Counted from the stretch's first letter, positions 24,944-36,623 are shown. The stretch is DNA of 64,000 bases from Streptomyces sp. Edi2 (GCF_040253635.1 NZ_JBEJGX010000003.1:1426001-1490000), one strand, 5' to 3'. Notes: generated by a model from the letters alone, not told the origin. Translations and numbers: made by a program.

Positions 24944-26313
24944 CGGGCCACCTCCGCGACCGCCGCGACGGGCTCACGGGTCGGCTCGGGTGCGGCCGGC
25001 ACCGTGACGGTGGCGGTCCGTACGATCCTTATCCGCTCGGCGCGGTGGTGCGACACCAGCCGTACCCGCAGCCGCCAGCCGTCGAGTTCCGCGATGTCGC
25101 CGGGGGCCGGGATCCGGCCGAGTATGTGTGCCACCAGTCCTGCCACCGTCTCGTACGGTCCTTCCGGGGCCTCCAGGCCGATCCGCCTGAGGGTGTCCAC
25201 CCGGCAGCCGCCGTCCGCGTCCCACGCGGGGCGGCCCTCCTCGGGCGGGGCCTGGCCCAGTTCGGGCAGGTCCACCCGGTCGTGCTCGTCACGGACCTCG
25301 CCGACGAGCTCCTCGATGATGTCCTCCAGGGTGACCACGCCGGCCGTGCCGCCGTACTCGTCGACGACCACCGCTATCGGCTGTTCGCTGCGCAGCCGCT
25401 CCAGCAGCGCCTGCACCGGCAGGGTCTCGGGCACCAGCAGCGGCGGCACCGCGATCCGGCCCGCCGGGATGCGCAGCCGGTCGTGCGCGGGGACGGCCAG
25501 CGCGTCCTTGAGGTGCACCATGCCGACGACCTCGTCGAGGCGGGTGTGGTAGACGGGGAAGCGGGAGAGTCCCGTGGCGCGGGTCAGGTTCACCACGTCC
25601 TCGGCGGTCGCGGACGCCTGCAGGGCGCTCACCCGTACCCGCGGCGTCATGACGTTCTCGGCGGTCAGATCGCCCAGCGAGAGGGTGCGGACGAACAGGT
25701 CCGCGGTGTCCTGCTCCAGGGCGCCCGCGCGGGCGGAGTGCCGGGCGAGCGAGACCAGTTCGCCCGGGGTACGGGCGGAGGCCAGCTCGTCGGTCGGCTC
25801 CACGCCCAGGGCGCGCACCAGACGGTTGGCGACGGTGTTCAGCAGGGTGATCACCGGGCGAAAGAAGCGGGAGAAGGCGCGCTGGGGGCCGGCGACCACC
25901 CGGGCGACGGGCAGCGGCTTGGAGACCGCCCAGTTCTTCGGCACCAGCTCGCCGACGACCATCTGGACCGCGGAGGCCAGCAGCATGCCGACGACGACGG
26001 CGGTGCCGGGCACCGCGCCCGCGGGCAGGCCGGTGGCGGCCAGCGGTCCGGACAGCAGCTCGGCCAGCGCGGGCTCCGCGAGCATACCGACCACCAAGGA
26101 GGTGATCGTGATGCCCAGTTGGGTGCCGGACAGCTGGAAGGAGAGTTCCCGCAGGGCGGAGACGACGGTGGTGGCGCGGCGGTCGCCGTCGGCCACCGCC
26201 CGTTCGGCGTCCGCCTTCTCGACGGTGATGAGTCCGAACTCGGCAGCGACGAAGAAACCGTTGGCCAGGATCAGGACGAGAGCCGCGGCGAGCAGCAGCA
26301 AGGGGCCGGTCAT
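24940..26313 (-). CDS. CNNM/HlyC-type membrane protein with CorC domain
   Basis: 457 residues: DUF21/CNNM membrane domain (start PLLLLAAALVLILANGFFVA), central CBS pair with PIAVVVDEYGGTAGVVTLED, and a C-terminal CorC_HlyC domain (GPYETVAGLVAHILGRIPAP, then LDGWRLRVRLV). The predicted role is divalent-cation (Mg2+/Co2+) efflux or homeostasis at the cell membrane. The older name hemolysin is historical and not supported as a function. First gene of a two-gene unit, with about 170 bp of upstream DNA before the PH-domain gene. Confidence 0.9.
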   Translation of the reverse strand: MTGPLLLLAAALVLILANGFFVAAEFGLITVEKADAERAVADGDRRATTVVSALRELSFQLSGTQLGITITSLVVGMLAEPALAELLSGPLAATGLPAGAVPGTAVVVGMLLASAVQMVVGELVPKNWAVSKPLPVARVVAGPQRAFSRFFRPVITLLNTVANRLVRALGVEPTDELASARTPGELVSLARHSARAGALEQDTADLFVRTLSLGDLTAENVMTPRVRVSALQASATAEDVVNLTRATGLSRFPVYHTRLDEVVGMVHLKDALAVPAHDRLRIPAGRIAVPPLLVPETLPVQALLERLRSEQPIAVVVDEYGGTAGVVTLEDIIEELVGEVRDEHDRVDLPELGQAPPEEGRPAWDADGGCRVDTLRRIGLEAPEGPYETVAGLVAHILGRIPAPGDIAELDGWRLRVRLVSHHRAERIRIVRTATVTVPAAPEPTREPVAAVAEVAR

Positions 26314-26487
26314 GCCGCCGCCTCCGTGGTATGCGGGGGCTGGGGAGGGGCGGCGCAGGTACTACAGGACGATCCGTCCATTGCCGGAGGGAGTCACTCC
26401 TCGGGTCGGTGTTGGCCCCTTGAGGGGCAGGGCGCAGGGTGCGCCCCGGAGAACAGAGTAAACAGCGGGACCCTGATTAGGGCAGGC

Positions 26488-26940
26488 TCAACCGGCCGTG
26501 TGGTCGACAGCACCGTGCTTCTCGGTGAGATCGCGCAGCGCACGGGCGTCCCGGATGGCCTGCTCCCTGGCGATACCCGGCTGGATGCCCATGGCGGGCA
26601 GGCTGGTGCCGTCGGCGAGGTCGAGATGGACCCAGGGGTCGCCCTCGCGGAGGTTGACGCGCAGGACCTGGGCCCAGGCCAGGTCGCGCTTGGTGGTGAG
26701 GTTGACCACCGTGACGCCCTCCTGCCGCGCCACCACCTTGGGGCGGCCGAGCAGCAGGAGGACGGCGAGCACCAGCAGCCCGGTGACGACGAAGCTCAGC
26801 CGCTCGCCGCCGGTCAGCTTCGGCAGCAGCAGCGCGATCACGGTGAGGGCGGCGAGCTGGGCGATGCCGACGGTGTACAGGACGACCCGGGTACGGGTCG
26901 GCCGGAACGTCACCGGGAGGCTGGGCAGGGGCGCGGACAC
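26488..26940 (-). CDS. PH-domain membrane protein
   Basis: 150 residues with two N-terminal transmembrane segments (VVLYTVGIAQLAALTVIALL and LSFVVTGLLVLAVLLLLG) followed by a bacterial PH domain (RDLAWAQVLRVNLREGDPW, LADGTSLPAMGIQ). Function unknown. In Streptomyces this gene regularly follows hisG, as here (81 nt downstream on the same strand), so it is probably the last gene of the rib-his transcription unit. GTG start at 26940. Confidence 0.8.
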   Translation of the reverse strand: MSAPLPSLPVTFRPTRTRVVLYTVGIAQLAALTVIALLLPKLTGGERLSFVVTGLLVLAVLLLLGRPKVVARQEGVTVVNLTTKRDLAWAQVLRVNLREGDPWVHLDLADGTSLPAMGIQPGIAREQAIRDARALRDLTEKHGAVDHTAG

Positions 26941-27021
26941 GTCGTCGGGTCTTCCATCGGGGAGGCAGCGGTGCGTACGGGGGTCAGGAGGCGCGGGGGC
27001 CGGAGCCGGCCCGGCCGCGGG

Positions 27022-27870
27022 TCAGAGCCGGCAGGCGTGGATACCGGTGGTCAGGATCGCGCGGGCGCCGAGGTCGTAGAGCTCGTCCATGATGCGCTGG
27101 GCATCCTGGGACGGGACCATCGAGCGGACCGCGACCCAGCCCTCGTGGTGCAGCGGGGAGACGGTCGGCGACTCCAGGCCGGGGGTGAGGGCGACGGCCT
27201 TCTCGACGTGCTCGACCCGGATGTCGTAGTCCATCATCACGTACCGGCGGGCCACCAGGACACCCTGCATCCGGCGCAGGAACTGGCGCACCTTCGGGTC
27301 GTCGTCCGGCGCACCGGTGCCGCGGATGACCACGGCCTCGGACTTCAGGATCGGCTCGCCGATGATCTCCAGCCCGGCGTTGCGCAGGGTGGTGCCGGTC
27401 TCCACGACATCCGCGATGATCTCGGCGACGCCGAGCTGGATGGCGGTCTCCACGGCGCCGTCGAGGTGGACGACGGAGGCGTCCACGCCGTTGTCGACGA
27501 GGTGCTGCCGGACCAGGCCGGAGAACGAGGTGGCGATCGTCATGCCGCCGAACTCGCTGACGTCCTTGGCGGTACCCGGACGGGTGGCGTAGCGGAACGT
27601 CGAGCCGGCGAAGCCGAGCTGGAGGATCTCCTCGGCCGGCGAGCCGGAGTCCAGCAGCAGGTCACGGCCGGTGATGCCGATGTCGAGCTTGCCGGAGCCG
27701 ACGTAGACCGCGATGTCGCGCGGACGCAGGAAGAAGAACTCGACCTCGTTCTCGGCGTCGACCAGGACCAGTTCCCTGCGGTCCTTGCGCTGGCGGTACC
27801 CGGCCTCATGGAGCATCGCCGACGCAGGCTCGGACAGTGAACCCTTGTTGGGGACAGCGATGCGCAGCAT
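27022..27870 (-). CDS. hisG: ATP phosphoribosyltransferase, long form
   Basis: 282 residues, the full long-form HisG. It catalyses ATP + PRPP to phosphoribosyl-ATP, the first and feedback-regulated step of histidine synthesis. The N-terminus is LRIAVPNKGSLSEPA; the PRPP-binding region is EIIADVVETGTTLRNAGLEI; the C-terminal ~80 residues (RYVMMDYDI... SMVPSQDAQRIMDEL) are the HisG_C allosteric histidine-binding domain. It lies 51 nt after hisE in the same direction. Start ATG 27870. Confidence 0.97.
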   Translation of the reverse strand: MLRIAVPNKGSLSEPASAMLHEAGYRQRKDRRELVLVDAENEVEFFFLRPRDIAVYVGSGKLDIGITGRDLLLDSGSPAEEILQLGFAGSTFRYATRPGTAKDVSEFGGMTIATSFSGLVRQHLVDNGVDASVVHLDGAVETAIQLGVAEIIADVVETGTTLRNAGLEIIGEPILKSEAVVIRGTGAPDDDPKVRQFLRRMQGVLVARRYVMMDYDIRVEHVEKAVALTPGLESPTVSPLHHEGWVAVRSMVPSQDAQRIMDELYDLGARAILTTGIHACRL

Positions 27871-27921
27871 GAGAGCGAATTCCTTTGCACTGAGGGGTGT
27901 TGCGGTGGGTGCGGGGGTGGA

Positions 27922-28194
27922 TCAGAGGTGGGCGTAGACGTCGTCGAGGGAGATGCCCTTGGCGACCATCATGACCTGGAGGTGGTAGAGGAGCTGGGAG
28001 ATCTCCTCGGCGGCGGCCTCGTCGGACTCGTACTCGGCGGCCATCCACACCTCGGCGGCCTCCTCGACGACCTTCTTGCCGATCGTATGGACACCGGCCT
28101 GTACCAGCTCGGCGGTGCGGGAGGTGGCGGGGTCGCCCGTGGCGGCCTTCTGCTGGAGCTCGGCGAAGAGCTCCTCGAACGTCTTCTTGGACAT
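27922..28194 (-). CDS. hisE: Phosphoribosyl-ATP pyrophosphatase
   Basis: 90 residues, the usual HisE length. It hydrolyses phosphoribosyl-ATP to phosphoribosyl-AMP and PPi, the second step of histidine synthesis. The MazG-like helical motif is [20 protein letters not shown], followed by [14 protein letters not shown] chose the ATG at 28194 because it gives the family length; the frame also has an ATG at 28224 that would add 10 residues. No strong ribosome site is seen for either. It sits between ribH and hisG. Confidence 0.95.
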   Translation of the reverse strand: MSKKTFEELFAELQQKAATGDPATSRTAELVQAGVHTIGKKVVEEAAEVWMAAEYESDEAAAEEISQLLYHLQVMMVAKGISLDDVYAHL

Positions 28195-28236
28195 GATGGT
28201 GAACACCCTACGCGGTGATGTCACCGCGGCGCGCAG

Positions 28237-28320
28237 CGCCTCGACCGAAGGGTGGTGGCGGGCGACGGGCGGGCGTGCAACGCCTCGACTGAAGGGTGGC
28301 GGCGGGCGACGGACGGGCGG
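28237..28320. repeat. Imperfect ~44-bp tandem repeat between ribH and hisE
   Basis: Two units, 28237-28280 and 28281-28320, each beginning CGCCTCGACYGAAGGGTGG and continuing with GCGGGCGAC and GGGCGG. The second unit ends at the ribH stop. It occupies the whole ribH-hisE intergenic space apart from the hisE leader. Confidence 0.7.
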
Positions 28321-28806
28321 TCAGCGCCAGGGCTCGGACACGGTCCGCAGCGTCGCGGCGGTGGCGACCGCGGCGGTGACGGCCTCGTGGCCCTTGTCCT
28401 CGGTGGATCCTTCGAGGCCGGCGCGGTCGAGCGCCTGCTGCTCGGTGTCGCAGGTCAGCACGCCGAAGCCGACCGGTACGCCGGTGTCCACCGACACCTG
28501 GGTCAGGCCCTGGGTGACGCCCTGGCAGACGTAGTCGAAGTGCGGGGTGCCGCCCTTGATGACCACGCCGAGGGCGACCACCGCGTCATAGCCGCGGCCG
28601 GCCAGCACCTTGGCGACGACCGGCAGCTCGAAGGCGCCGGGGACCCGCAGCAGGGTGGGCTCGTCGATGCCGAGCTCGGTCAGGGCGCGCAGCGCGCCGT
28701 CCACCAGGCCGTTCATGACCTGCTCGTGCCATTGCGCCGCGATGACGGCCACCCGCAGGTCGCCACAGTTCTTCACGGTCAGTTCGGGTGCGCCCTTGCC
28801 GCTCAC
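28321..28806 (-). CDS. ribH: 6,7-dimethyl-8-ribityllumazine synthase
   Basis: 161 residues. It condenses 5-amino-6-ribitylaminouracil with 3,4-dihydroxy-2-butanone-4-phosphate, the penultimate step of riboflavin synthesis, usually as a 60-mer or pentamer. Family motifs are [12 protein letters not shown], the phosphate-binding [15 protein letters not shown] with the catalytic His, and [19 protein letters not shown] start at 28806 with AGAGGAG upstream. It follows ribBA by 113 nt. Confidence 0.97.
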   Translation of the reverse strand: MSGKGAPELTVKNCGDLRVAVIAAQWHEQVMNGLVDGALRALTELGIDEPTLLRVPGAFELPVVAKVLAGRGYDAVVALGVVIKGGTPHFDYVCQGVTQGLTQVSVDTGVPVGFGVLTCDTEQQALDRAGLEGSTEDKGHEAVTAAVATAATLRTVSEPWR

Positions 28807-28814
28807 GGTTCTCC

Positions 28815-28897
28815 TCTTACGGGTGGTGGTGCTGGTGCCGTTCTTACGGGTGGTGGTGCTGTCTTAAGGGGTGGTGCTGTCTCAGGGGTGGTGCCGG
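28815..28897. repeat. Degenerating ~20-bp tandem repeats between ribBA and ribH
   Basis: Units start at 28815, 28842, 28862 and 28880. The first two are identical (TCTTACGGGTGGTGGTGCTG) and the later two decay. They lie in the leader of ribH. Confidence 0.65.
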
Positions 28898-28919
28898 GTG
28901 CTGGCGTGATGCCGGGTGG

Positions 28920-30256
<1,337 letters not shown>

Positions 30257-30260
<4 letters not shown>

Positions 30261-30910
30261 GCCGCTGCTCCTTCCAGGACGGTGCGGCCGGCGGCGCGCG
30301 AACGCAGCCACCAGTCGCGCATGCCCCACACGACGAGGGCGAGATAGACGACGTAGACGAGGCCGGAGAAGGCGAGGCCGCTGCTGAAGGCGAGCGGGAC
30401 GCCGACGAGGTCGACCAGCAGCCAGGCGCACCAGAACTCGACCAGTCCGCGGGCCTGGGCAACCATCGCGGCGAGCGTGCCGACGAAGATGTAGGCGTCC
30501 GGCCAGGGGTTCCAGGACAGCTGCGGGATCAGGGTGAACAGGGTGCCGACGGCCGCGGTGCCCACGGCGGTGCCGCCCAGCAGCAGGCCGCGCTCGCGCC
30601 AGTCGGCGAAGCGTACGGCGATGGAGCCGTCCTGCGCCTGCTGCCGGCCGCGCTGCCACTGCCGCCAGCCCCACAACGCCACGCCGATGACCAGGAGTTG
30701 CTTGCCGACGCCGCCGCTGAGGTGGGCGGAGGCATAGGCGGCGACGAGGATCACGCCGGAGAGGAACTGGGCGGGCCAGGTCCAGATGGAGCGCCGCCAG
30801 CCGAGCGCCAGGGCGGCCAGACCGATGGTGTTGCCGATCATGTCCGACCAGATGACGTGTTGTCCGAAGGCGGTGAAGGCGACGCCGTTCAGCGAGTCGA
30901 GGACGCTCAC
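30257..30910 (-). CDS. ribM: RibM/PnuX-type riboflavin transporter (PnuC family)
   Basis: 217 residues with about seven to eight hydrophobic segments and PnuC-family landmarks such as [18 protein letters not shown] and [20 protein letters not shown]. In actinomycetes, PnuC-like proteins encoded inside riboflavin operons (RibM of Streptomyces, PnuX of Corynebacterium) are facilitators for riboflavin, not nicotinamide mononucleotide. Position between ribE and ribBA, with GTGA/ATGA overlaps on both sides, supports that assignment over NMN transport. Confidence 0.88.
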
Positions 30911-31578
30911 CGGTCCATCTCCTTGAGCTCGTCGAGATCCTTGAGGTCGCCGGTGCCCCGGCCGAGCAGCCGCTCGACGTACTTGGCGAGGACGTCGACC
31001 TCGAGGTTGACCGGGTCGCCGGCCTTCTTGATGCCCAGGGTGGTCAGGGCGAGGGTGGTGGGGATGAGGCTGATGGTGAAGTAGTCGTCCGCGGCGTCGA
31101 CGACGGTGAGGCTGACGCCGTCGACGGTGATGGAGCCCTTCTCGACGACATAGCGGGACAGCGCGGCCGGCAGCGCGATCTTGACGATCTCCCAGTGCTC
31201 GGCGGGGGTGCGTTCGAGGATCGTGCCGGTGCCGTCGACATGGCCCTGGACGAGGTGTCCGCCCAGCCGCCCGCCGAGCGCCATGGGGCGCTCCAGGTTG
31301 ACCCGCGCGCCGGCGGCCAGCGCGCCGAGGCTGGAGCGGTTCAGGGTCTCGGCCATCACATCGGCGGTGAATTCACCGTCGGCGGTGTCCACCACGGTCA
31401 GGCAGACGCCGTTGACGGCGATCGAGTCGCCGTGCTTGGCGTCCTCGGTGACGACGGGGCCGCGCAGTCGGAAGCGAGCGGAGCGACTGGGGGCACCCCC
31501 AGCGGTAGCTGGGGGAGCGTCACCGAGGTTGTCGACGGCGACGACCTCACCCAGTTCTTCGACGATTCCGGTGAACAC
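30907..31578 (-). CDS. ribE: Riboflavin synthase alpha chain
   Basis: 223 residues with the two-fold repeated lumazine-binding domain: N-terminal start [25 protein letters not shown] in repeat one and [19 protein letters not shown] in repeat two. It dismutates two lumazines into riboflavin and 5-amino-6-ribitylaminouracil. It is about 14 residues longer than expected because a palindromic repeat element lies inside the first domain (31474-31517), giving [17 protein letters not shown] where relatives go from LGD to ARF almost directly. GTG start just after the ribD stop. Confidence 0.95.
   Translation of the reverse strand: MFTGIVEELGEVVAVDNLGDAPPATAGGAPSRSARFRLRGPVVTEDAKHGDSIAVNGVCLTVVDTADGEFTADVMAETLNRSSLGALAAGARVNLERPMALGGRLGGHLVQGHVDGTGTILERTPAEHWEIVKIALPAALSRYVVEKGSITVDGVSLTVVDAADDYFTISLIPTTLALTTLGIKKAGDPVNLEVDVLAKYVERLLGRGTGDLKDLDELKEMDR
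31474..31517. repeat. Palindromic dispersed-type repeat inserted in frame in ribE
   Basis: The stretch contains GCGAGCGGAGCGACTGGGGG, then CACCCCCAGCGGTAGCTGGG and GGAG. Within it ACTGGGGGCACCCCCAGCGG and CCCCCAGCGGTAGCTGGGGG form nested inverted repeats. Such short GC-rich palindromes are scattered in Streptomyces genomes, usually between genes. Here it keeps the ribE frame open. Confidence 0.7.
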
Positions 31579-31579
31579 T

Positions 31580-32707
31580 TCAGTTCTCCTCGGGGAGGGC
31601 GTGGCGGATGGGGCTGGCGGTGATGCGCAGGTCGGGTCCGAGCCGTTCGGTGTCGGTCACGTCGAGCCGCAACGCCTGGGCGATGGTGGTGATTCCGGCG
31701 TCGCCGACGGCGGCCGGTCCGGCACCGAGCAGCACCGGGGCGAGATAGCCGACGACCTTGTCGACGGCCTGGGCGGCGAGGAAGGCCCCGGCGAGCGTGG
31801 GGCCGCCTTCGAGCAGGACGGAGCGCACCTCGCGCTCGTACAGGGCCTGGAGCAGGGCGGGGATGGACAGCCCGCGTCCCGCTGCGGCGCGTGGGAGTCG
31901 GAGGAGCGGGGCGAGGCCTTCGAGGTGGCCGGCGTCGGCGTCCTCGGCGACCGCGATGAGGGTGGGGGCTGTGCCGTCCAGGACACGGGCGCCGGCCTTG
32001 ACGGCGGTGGCACCGGAGTCGACGACGACCCGCAGCGGCTGGCTGATCTCGTCGTCGGCGAGTCCGCCGATCCGGGCGCCGAGCTGCGGGTCGTCGGCGC
32101 GGGCGGTGCCGGAGCCGACGATGACGGCGTCCGCGGCGGCCCGCAGCCGGTGCACATCGGCGCGCGACTGGGGCGAGGAGATCCAGCGGCTGGTGCCGTC
32201 GGCGGCGGCGATCCGGCCGTCGAGGGTGGCGGCGTACTTCCACAGGACGAACGGGCGGCGGCGCAGGACCGAGGTCAGCCAGGCCTCATTGCCGGCGGCG
32301 GCCTCGTCGGCGAGCAGTCCGCCCTCGACGTCGATCCCGGCGTCGGCCAGGGTGACCGCGCCACCGGTGGCCGTCGGGTCGGGGTCCGAGACGGCGTAGA
32401 CGACGCGGGCGATCCCGGCGTCGATCAGCGCCTGGGCGCAGGGGCCGGTGCGGCCGGTGTGGTTGCAGGGTTCGAGAGTGACCAGTGCGGTGCCACCCCG
32501 TGCCCGCTCGCCCGCGGCACGCAGGGCATGGACCTCGGCGTGCGGCCCGCCGGCCCGCTGGTGCCAGCCCTCGCCGGCGGTGCGGCCGGCGGAGTCCAGG
32601 ATGACGCAGCCGACGACCGGGTTAGGGCTGGTGTGCCCGAGACCGCGCGCGGCGAGCTCGATGGCTCGGCGCATCGCCGCGGTCTCGACGGGGGCTGCGG
32701 TGGCCAC
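31580..32707 (-). CDS. ribD: Bifunctional pyrimidine deaminase/reductase
   Basis: 375 residues. The N-terminal zinc deaminase domain has HAEVHALRAAGE and the PCNHTGRTGPCAQAL zinc ligands. The C-terminal reductase domain includes FVLWKYAATLDGRIAA, VGSGTARADDPQL and LLEGGPTLAGAF. It performs the second and third steps of the GTP branch of riboflavin synthesis. GTG start at 32707 with AGGAGG eight bases upstream; longer readings extend toward the riboswitch and lack a ribosome site. First gene of the operon. Confidence 0.95.
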   Translation of the reverse strand: MATAAPVETAAMRRAIELAARGLGHTSPNPVVGCVILDSAGRTAGEGWHQRAGGPHAEVHALRAAGERARGGTALVTLEPCNHTGRTGPCAQALIDAGIARVVYAVSDPDPTATGGAVTLADAGIDVEGGLLADEAAAGNEAWLTSVLRRRPFVLWKYAATLDGRIAAADGTSRWISSPQSRADVHRLRAAADAVIVGSGTARADDPQLGARIGGLADDEISQPLRVVVDSGATAVKAGARVLDGTAPTLIAVAEDADAGHLEGLAPLLRLPRAAAGRGLSIPALLQALYEREVRSVLLEGGPTLAGAFLAAQAVDKVVGYLAPVLLGAGPAAVGDAGITTIAQALRLDVTDTERLGPDLRITASPIRHALPEEN

Positions 32708-33158
32708 CGGGTCCTCCTGCCTCTCAGGGCACGGACTCCGGGGCTGTCTGGACGACAGAAAGCGGAACAACGCCACGGGAACACCGCGGCCGGAAAGGAG
32801 AACCCGTCCGGAAAACCCGGACGCGCCGCCGACGGCGGTGTACCGAAGCTGGCCCGCCGCGCACTGCCTCCCATCCGGACTTTCACCGTCGGTGCAGGAA
32901 TTTCACCTGCTCAACCGGCCGCTGGCTGCGGACGGGTCGCGGACTGTTACCGCCGGTTCGGAATTACACCGACCCCGGAGTGCGCTGCTGCTTCTTATGT
33001 CAGTACAGCTTCAGTCTGCCACGCCCGGTAGTCGCCCATGCGGGCGAAGCGCTGTGGGCTGCCTCACAACACTCGGCGCGCCGCCTGTCACAGAGGGCGC
33101 ACGTCATTCGTCATAGCGGAGAAGTACACACCCCTTCTCCCCCAAGGACTGATCCGCG
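32708..33158. other. Riboflavin operon leader and divergent promoter region
   Basis: 451 bp between ribD and the SDR gene. It holds the FMN riboswitch (32862-32985), an expression-platform region between it and ribD, and the upstream region of the plus-strand SDR gene. No other gene is seen. Confidence 0.7.
32862..32985 (-). ncRNA. FMN riboswitch (RFN element)
   Basis: On the minus strand the order is GGGGTCGGTGTAATTCCGAA, CCGGCGGTAACAGTCCGCGA, CAGGTGAAATTCCTG, CCGACGGTGAAAGTCCGGAT and GGGAGGCAGTGC, the full set of conserved RFN blocks with a closing P1 stem (GCACT/AGTGC). It binds FMN and turns off the operon when flavin is plentiful. It lies about 155 nt before the ribD start. Confidence 0.95.
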
Positions 33159-33935
33159 ATGGCGACAATTCTGGTGACCGGCGGCACGGGCACGCTCGGG
33201 CGGGCCCTGGTCGGCCGGCTGCTCGACGAGGGCCATGACGTCCGGTCGCTGAGCCGGCGGCCGCACACCGGCACGGCACGCCCGCGCCCGCATTCGTACG
33301 CGGTCGACCTGCGGGACGGCACGGGCCTGCCCGAGGCGTTGACGGGCGTGGACGCGATCGTGCACTGCGCCTCGTCACCGACGGGCGGGGACACGGAGGC
33401 GGCCGGGCGGCTCGTCGCGGCGGCGAGGGCGGCGGGCGTGGCGCACCTGGTGTACATCTCGATCGTCGGCGTGGACCGGGTCCCGATCGGCTACTACCGC
33501 ACCAAGCTCGCCGTGGAGCGCCTGATCGAGGACTCCGGTATCGGCTGGACGGTGCTGCGGACGACGCAGTTCCACAACCTCGTGCTCGACGTGATCAAGG
33601 CGGGCGCCCGGTCGCCGGTGCTCCCGGTGCCGACGGGCGTACGGGTACAGCCGGTCGAGGTACAGGAAGTCGCCGCCCGGCTGGCCGAGTTGGCGGTCGG
33701 CGAACCGGCCGGGCGGGTCACCGACATGGGTGGTCCCGAGGTGCTGGACGCCCGGGATCTCGTACGGGCCACGCTGGAGGCGGGCGGGCGGCACCGACTG
33801 CTGATGCCGCTGTGGCTGCCGGGCGCGTCCGCCGCGGCACTGCGCCGCGGCGGCAACCTCACCCCGGAACACGCCGACGGACTGCGGACCTACGCCGAAT
33901 TCCTTGCGGAGCGCGCGGGGGCCGGGGCCCGTTGA
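33159..33935 (+). CDS. NAD(P)-binding SDR of the NmrA type
   Basis: 258-residue atypical short-chain dehydrogenase. The Rossmann motif is ILVTGGTGTLGRALV at the N-terminus and IVHCASSPTGG follows; YYRTKLAVERLIEDSG holds the YxxxK-like position. NmrA-type proteins often sense NAD(P) or reduce quinones rather than act as classical dehydrogenases, so the reaction is uncertain. ATG start with AAGGA upstream. It converges with the ROK regulator. Confidence 0.85.
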   Translation: MATILVTGGTGTLGRALVGRLLDEGHDVRSLSRRPHTGTARPRPHSYAVDLRDGTGLPEALTGVDAIVHCASSPTGGDTEAAGRLVAAARAAGVAHLVYISIVGVDRVPIGYYRTKLAVERLIEDSGIGWTVLRTTQFHNLVLDVIKAGARSPVLPVPTGVRVQPVEVQEVAARLAELAVGEPAGRVTDMGGPEVLDARDLVRATLEAGGRHRLLMPLWLPGASAAALRRGGNLTPEHADGLRTYAEFLAERAGAGAR

Positions 33936-33975
33936 TGTGTGCCACGGTTGGCGCGCATGCCATCACCTCGCCGGC

Positions 33976-35295
<1,320 letters not shown>

Positions 35296-35333
35296 GGCGT
35301 GAGTCTTCCCTCCGGTGGGGCCAACGCCCTTAT

Positions 35334-35354
35334 TATCAGGCAGGGTTCCTGATA
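35334..35354. promoter_or_regulatory. Palindromic operator TATCAGG-N7-CCTGATA
   Basis: Perfect 7-bp inverted repeat (35334-35340 and 35348-35354) in the 70-bp space between the ROK regulator and the MFS start at 35366. The wider context TTATTATCAGG / CCTGATAGTTT adds A/T-rich flanks unusual in this genome. It is well placed to repress both divergent promoters. Confidence 0.6.
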
Positions 35355-35365
35355 GTTTACGCGCC

Positions 35366-36613
35366 ATGGCTGGCAACGGTGTCCCTCACGACGTCACCCC
35401 GCTCCCCCGCGAAGAGCTGCGCCGCGCCCGCCGCTCCGTGGCCCTGGTGTTCCTCATTCACGGCTCGGTCACCGGCAACTTCGCGACCCGTATCCCCTGG
35501 ATCCAGGACCACACCAGCATCTCCCCGGGCCAGCTCGGCCTGGCGCTCGCCTTCCCCGCGATCGGTGCGTCCCTGGCGATGCCGCTGGCCGGCCGGATCA
35601 CCCACCGCTTCGGCGCCCGCACCGCGCTGCGCGGTCTGCTCGCCCTGTGGACCCTGTCGCTGCTCCTGCCCGCCCTCTCCCCCGGCCTGTACACCCTGTG
35701 CCCGGCGCTGCTGCTGTACGGGGCGGCCGCCGGGGTGTCGGATGTCGCGATGAATGCGCTGGGTGTGGAGACCGAGGACCGGCTCGGCAAACCGATCATG
35801 TCGGGGCTGCACGGTATGTGGAGTGCGGGCGCCCTGCTCGGCTCGGCGGCCGGCACCGTGGCCGCGCACGCCGGGTGGGATGCCCGGCTCCATCTGACCG
35901 GTGCGGCGCTCGTCCTGACCCTGTTCGGCGGCCTCGCCTGCCGGGGCGTACTGGATCTGCGCAGCACGCCCGAGGAGCATCCGCCGCCGCGCTTCGCGCT
36001 GCCGCCGAGGTCGGCGCTGCTCATCGGGGCCCTAGGGTTCTGCGCGGTCTTCGCGGAGGGCGCCGGCCTGGACTGGTCGGCGGTCTACCTCCGCGACGCA
36101 CTGGGCACCGATGCGGGCCTGGCGGCCGCGTCGACCACCGCCTTCGCCTGCACCATGGCCGCCGCCCGGCTGGCCGGGGACAAGGTGGTGGCCCGCTTCG
36201 GCGCGGTGCACACGGTGCGGGCCGGCGGGGTGCTGGCCGCCGCGGGCGGCCTGCTGATCATCGCGGCCCGGCATCCGGCCATGGCCATGGGCGGGTTCGG
36301 GCTGATGGGCCTCGGGATCGCGGTCGTCGTCCCGCTGGCCTTCGCGGCCGCCGGGCGCAGCGGTCCCGCACCCAGCCAGGCGATCGCCGGTGTCGCCACG
36401 ATCACCTACACCTCCGGGCTGATCGCCCCGTCCGCGATCGGCGGCATCGCCCAGGCGACCTCGCTGACGGCGTCGTTCATGCTGGTGACGGCACTGGCGT
36501 GCGGGCTGGTGCTGGGCGCGCGGGTCCTGCGGGTACCGAGCCGTACGGCGTCCGGCGGCACCCCCGCGATGACCGGCGACCTCGGCGGCCTCGGCGACCT
36601 GGAGCGGTCGTGA
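35366..36613 (+). CDS. MFS transporter
   Basis: 415 residues with about 12 hydrophobic segments. MFS landmarks include GRITHRFGARTALRGLLAL (loop 2-3 motif) and a second-half counterpart LAGDKVVARFGAVHTVRAGG. The substrate is unknown; a divergent ROK regulator suggests a sugar or sugar-derived compound (inference). ATG 35366 is just downstream of the palindromic operator. The C-terminal tail is Gly-rich. Confidence 0.88.
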   Translation: MAGNGVPHDVTPLPREELRRARRSVALVFLIHGSVTGNFATRIPWIQDHTSISPGQLGLALAFPAIGASLAMPLAGRITHRFGARTALRGLLALWTLSLLLPALSPGLYTLCPALLLYGAAAGVSDVAMNALGVETEDRLGKPIMSGLHGMWSAGALLGSAAGTVAAHAGWDARLHLTGAALVLTLFGGLACRGVLDLRSTPEEHPPPRFALPPRSALLIGALGFCAVFAEGAGLDWSAVYLRDALGTDAGLAAASTTAFACTMAAARLAGDKVVARFGAVHTVRAGGVLAAAGGLLIIAARHPAMAMGGFGLMGLGIAVVVPLAFAAAGRSGPAPSQAIAGVATITYTSGLIAPSAIGGIAQATSLTASFMLVTALACGLVLGARVLRVPSRTASGGTPAMTGDLGGLGDLERS

Positions 36614-36623
36614 GCACGGCCCG

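Noticed and set aside
25045..27840. Long plus-strand open frame (931 codons) across the CNNM, PH and hisG genes
   Set aside because: It is antisense to four well-supported minus-strand genes, is rich in Arg/Gly/Asp/His of the kind produced by complementary G/C-rich codons, and matches no family.
28815..28897. Possible CRISPR array in the ribBA-ribH gap
   Set aside because: Units are adjacent without unique spacers, decay in sequence, and no cas genes are present.
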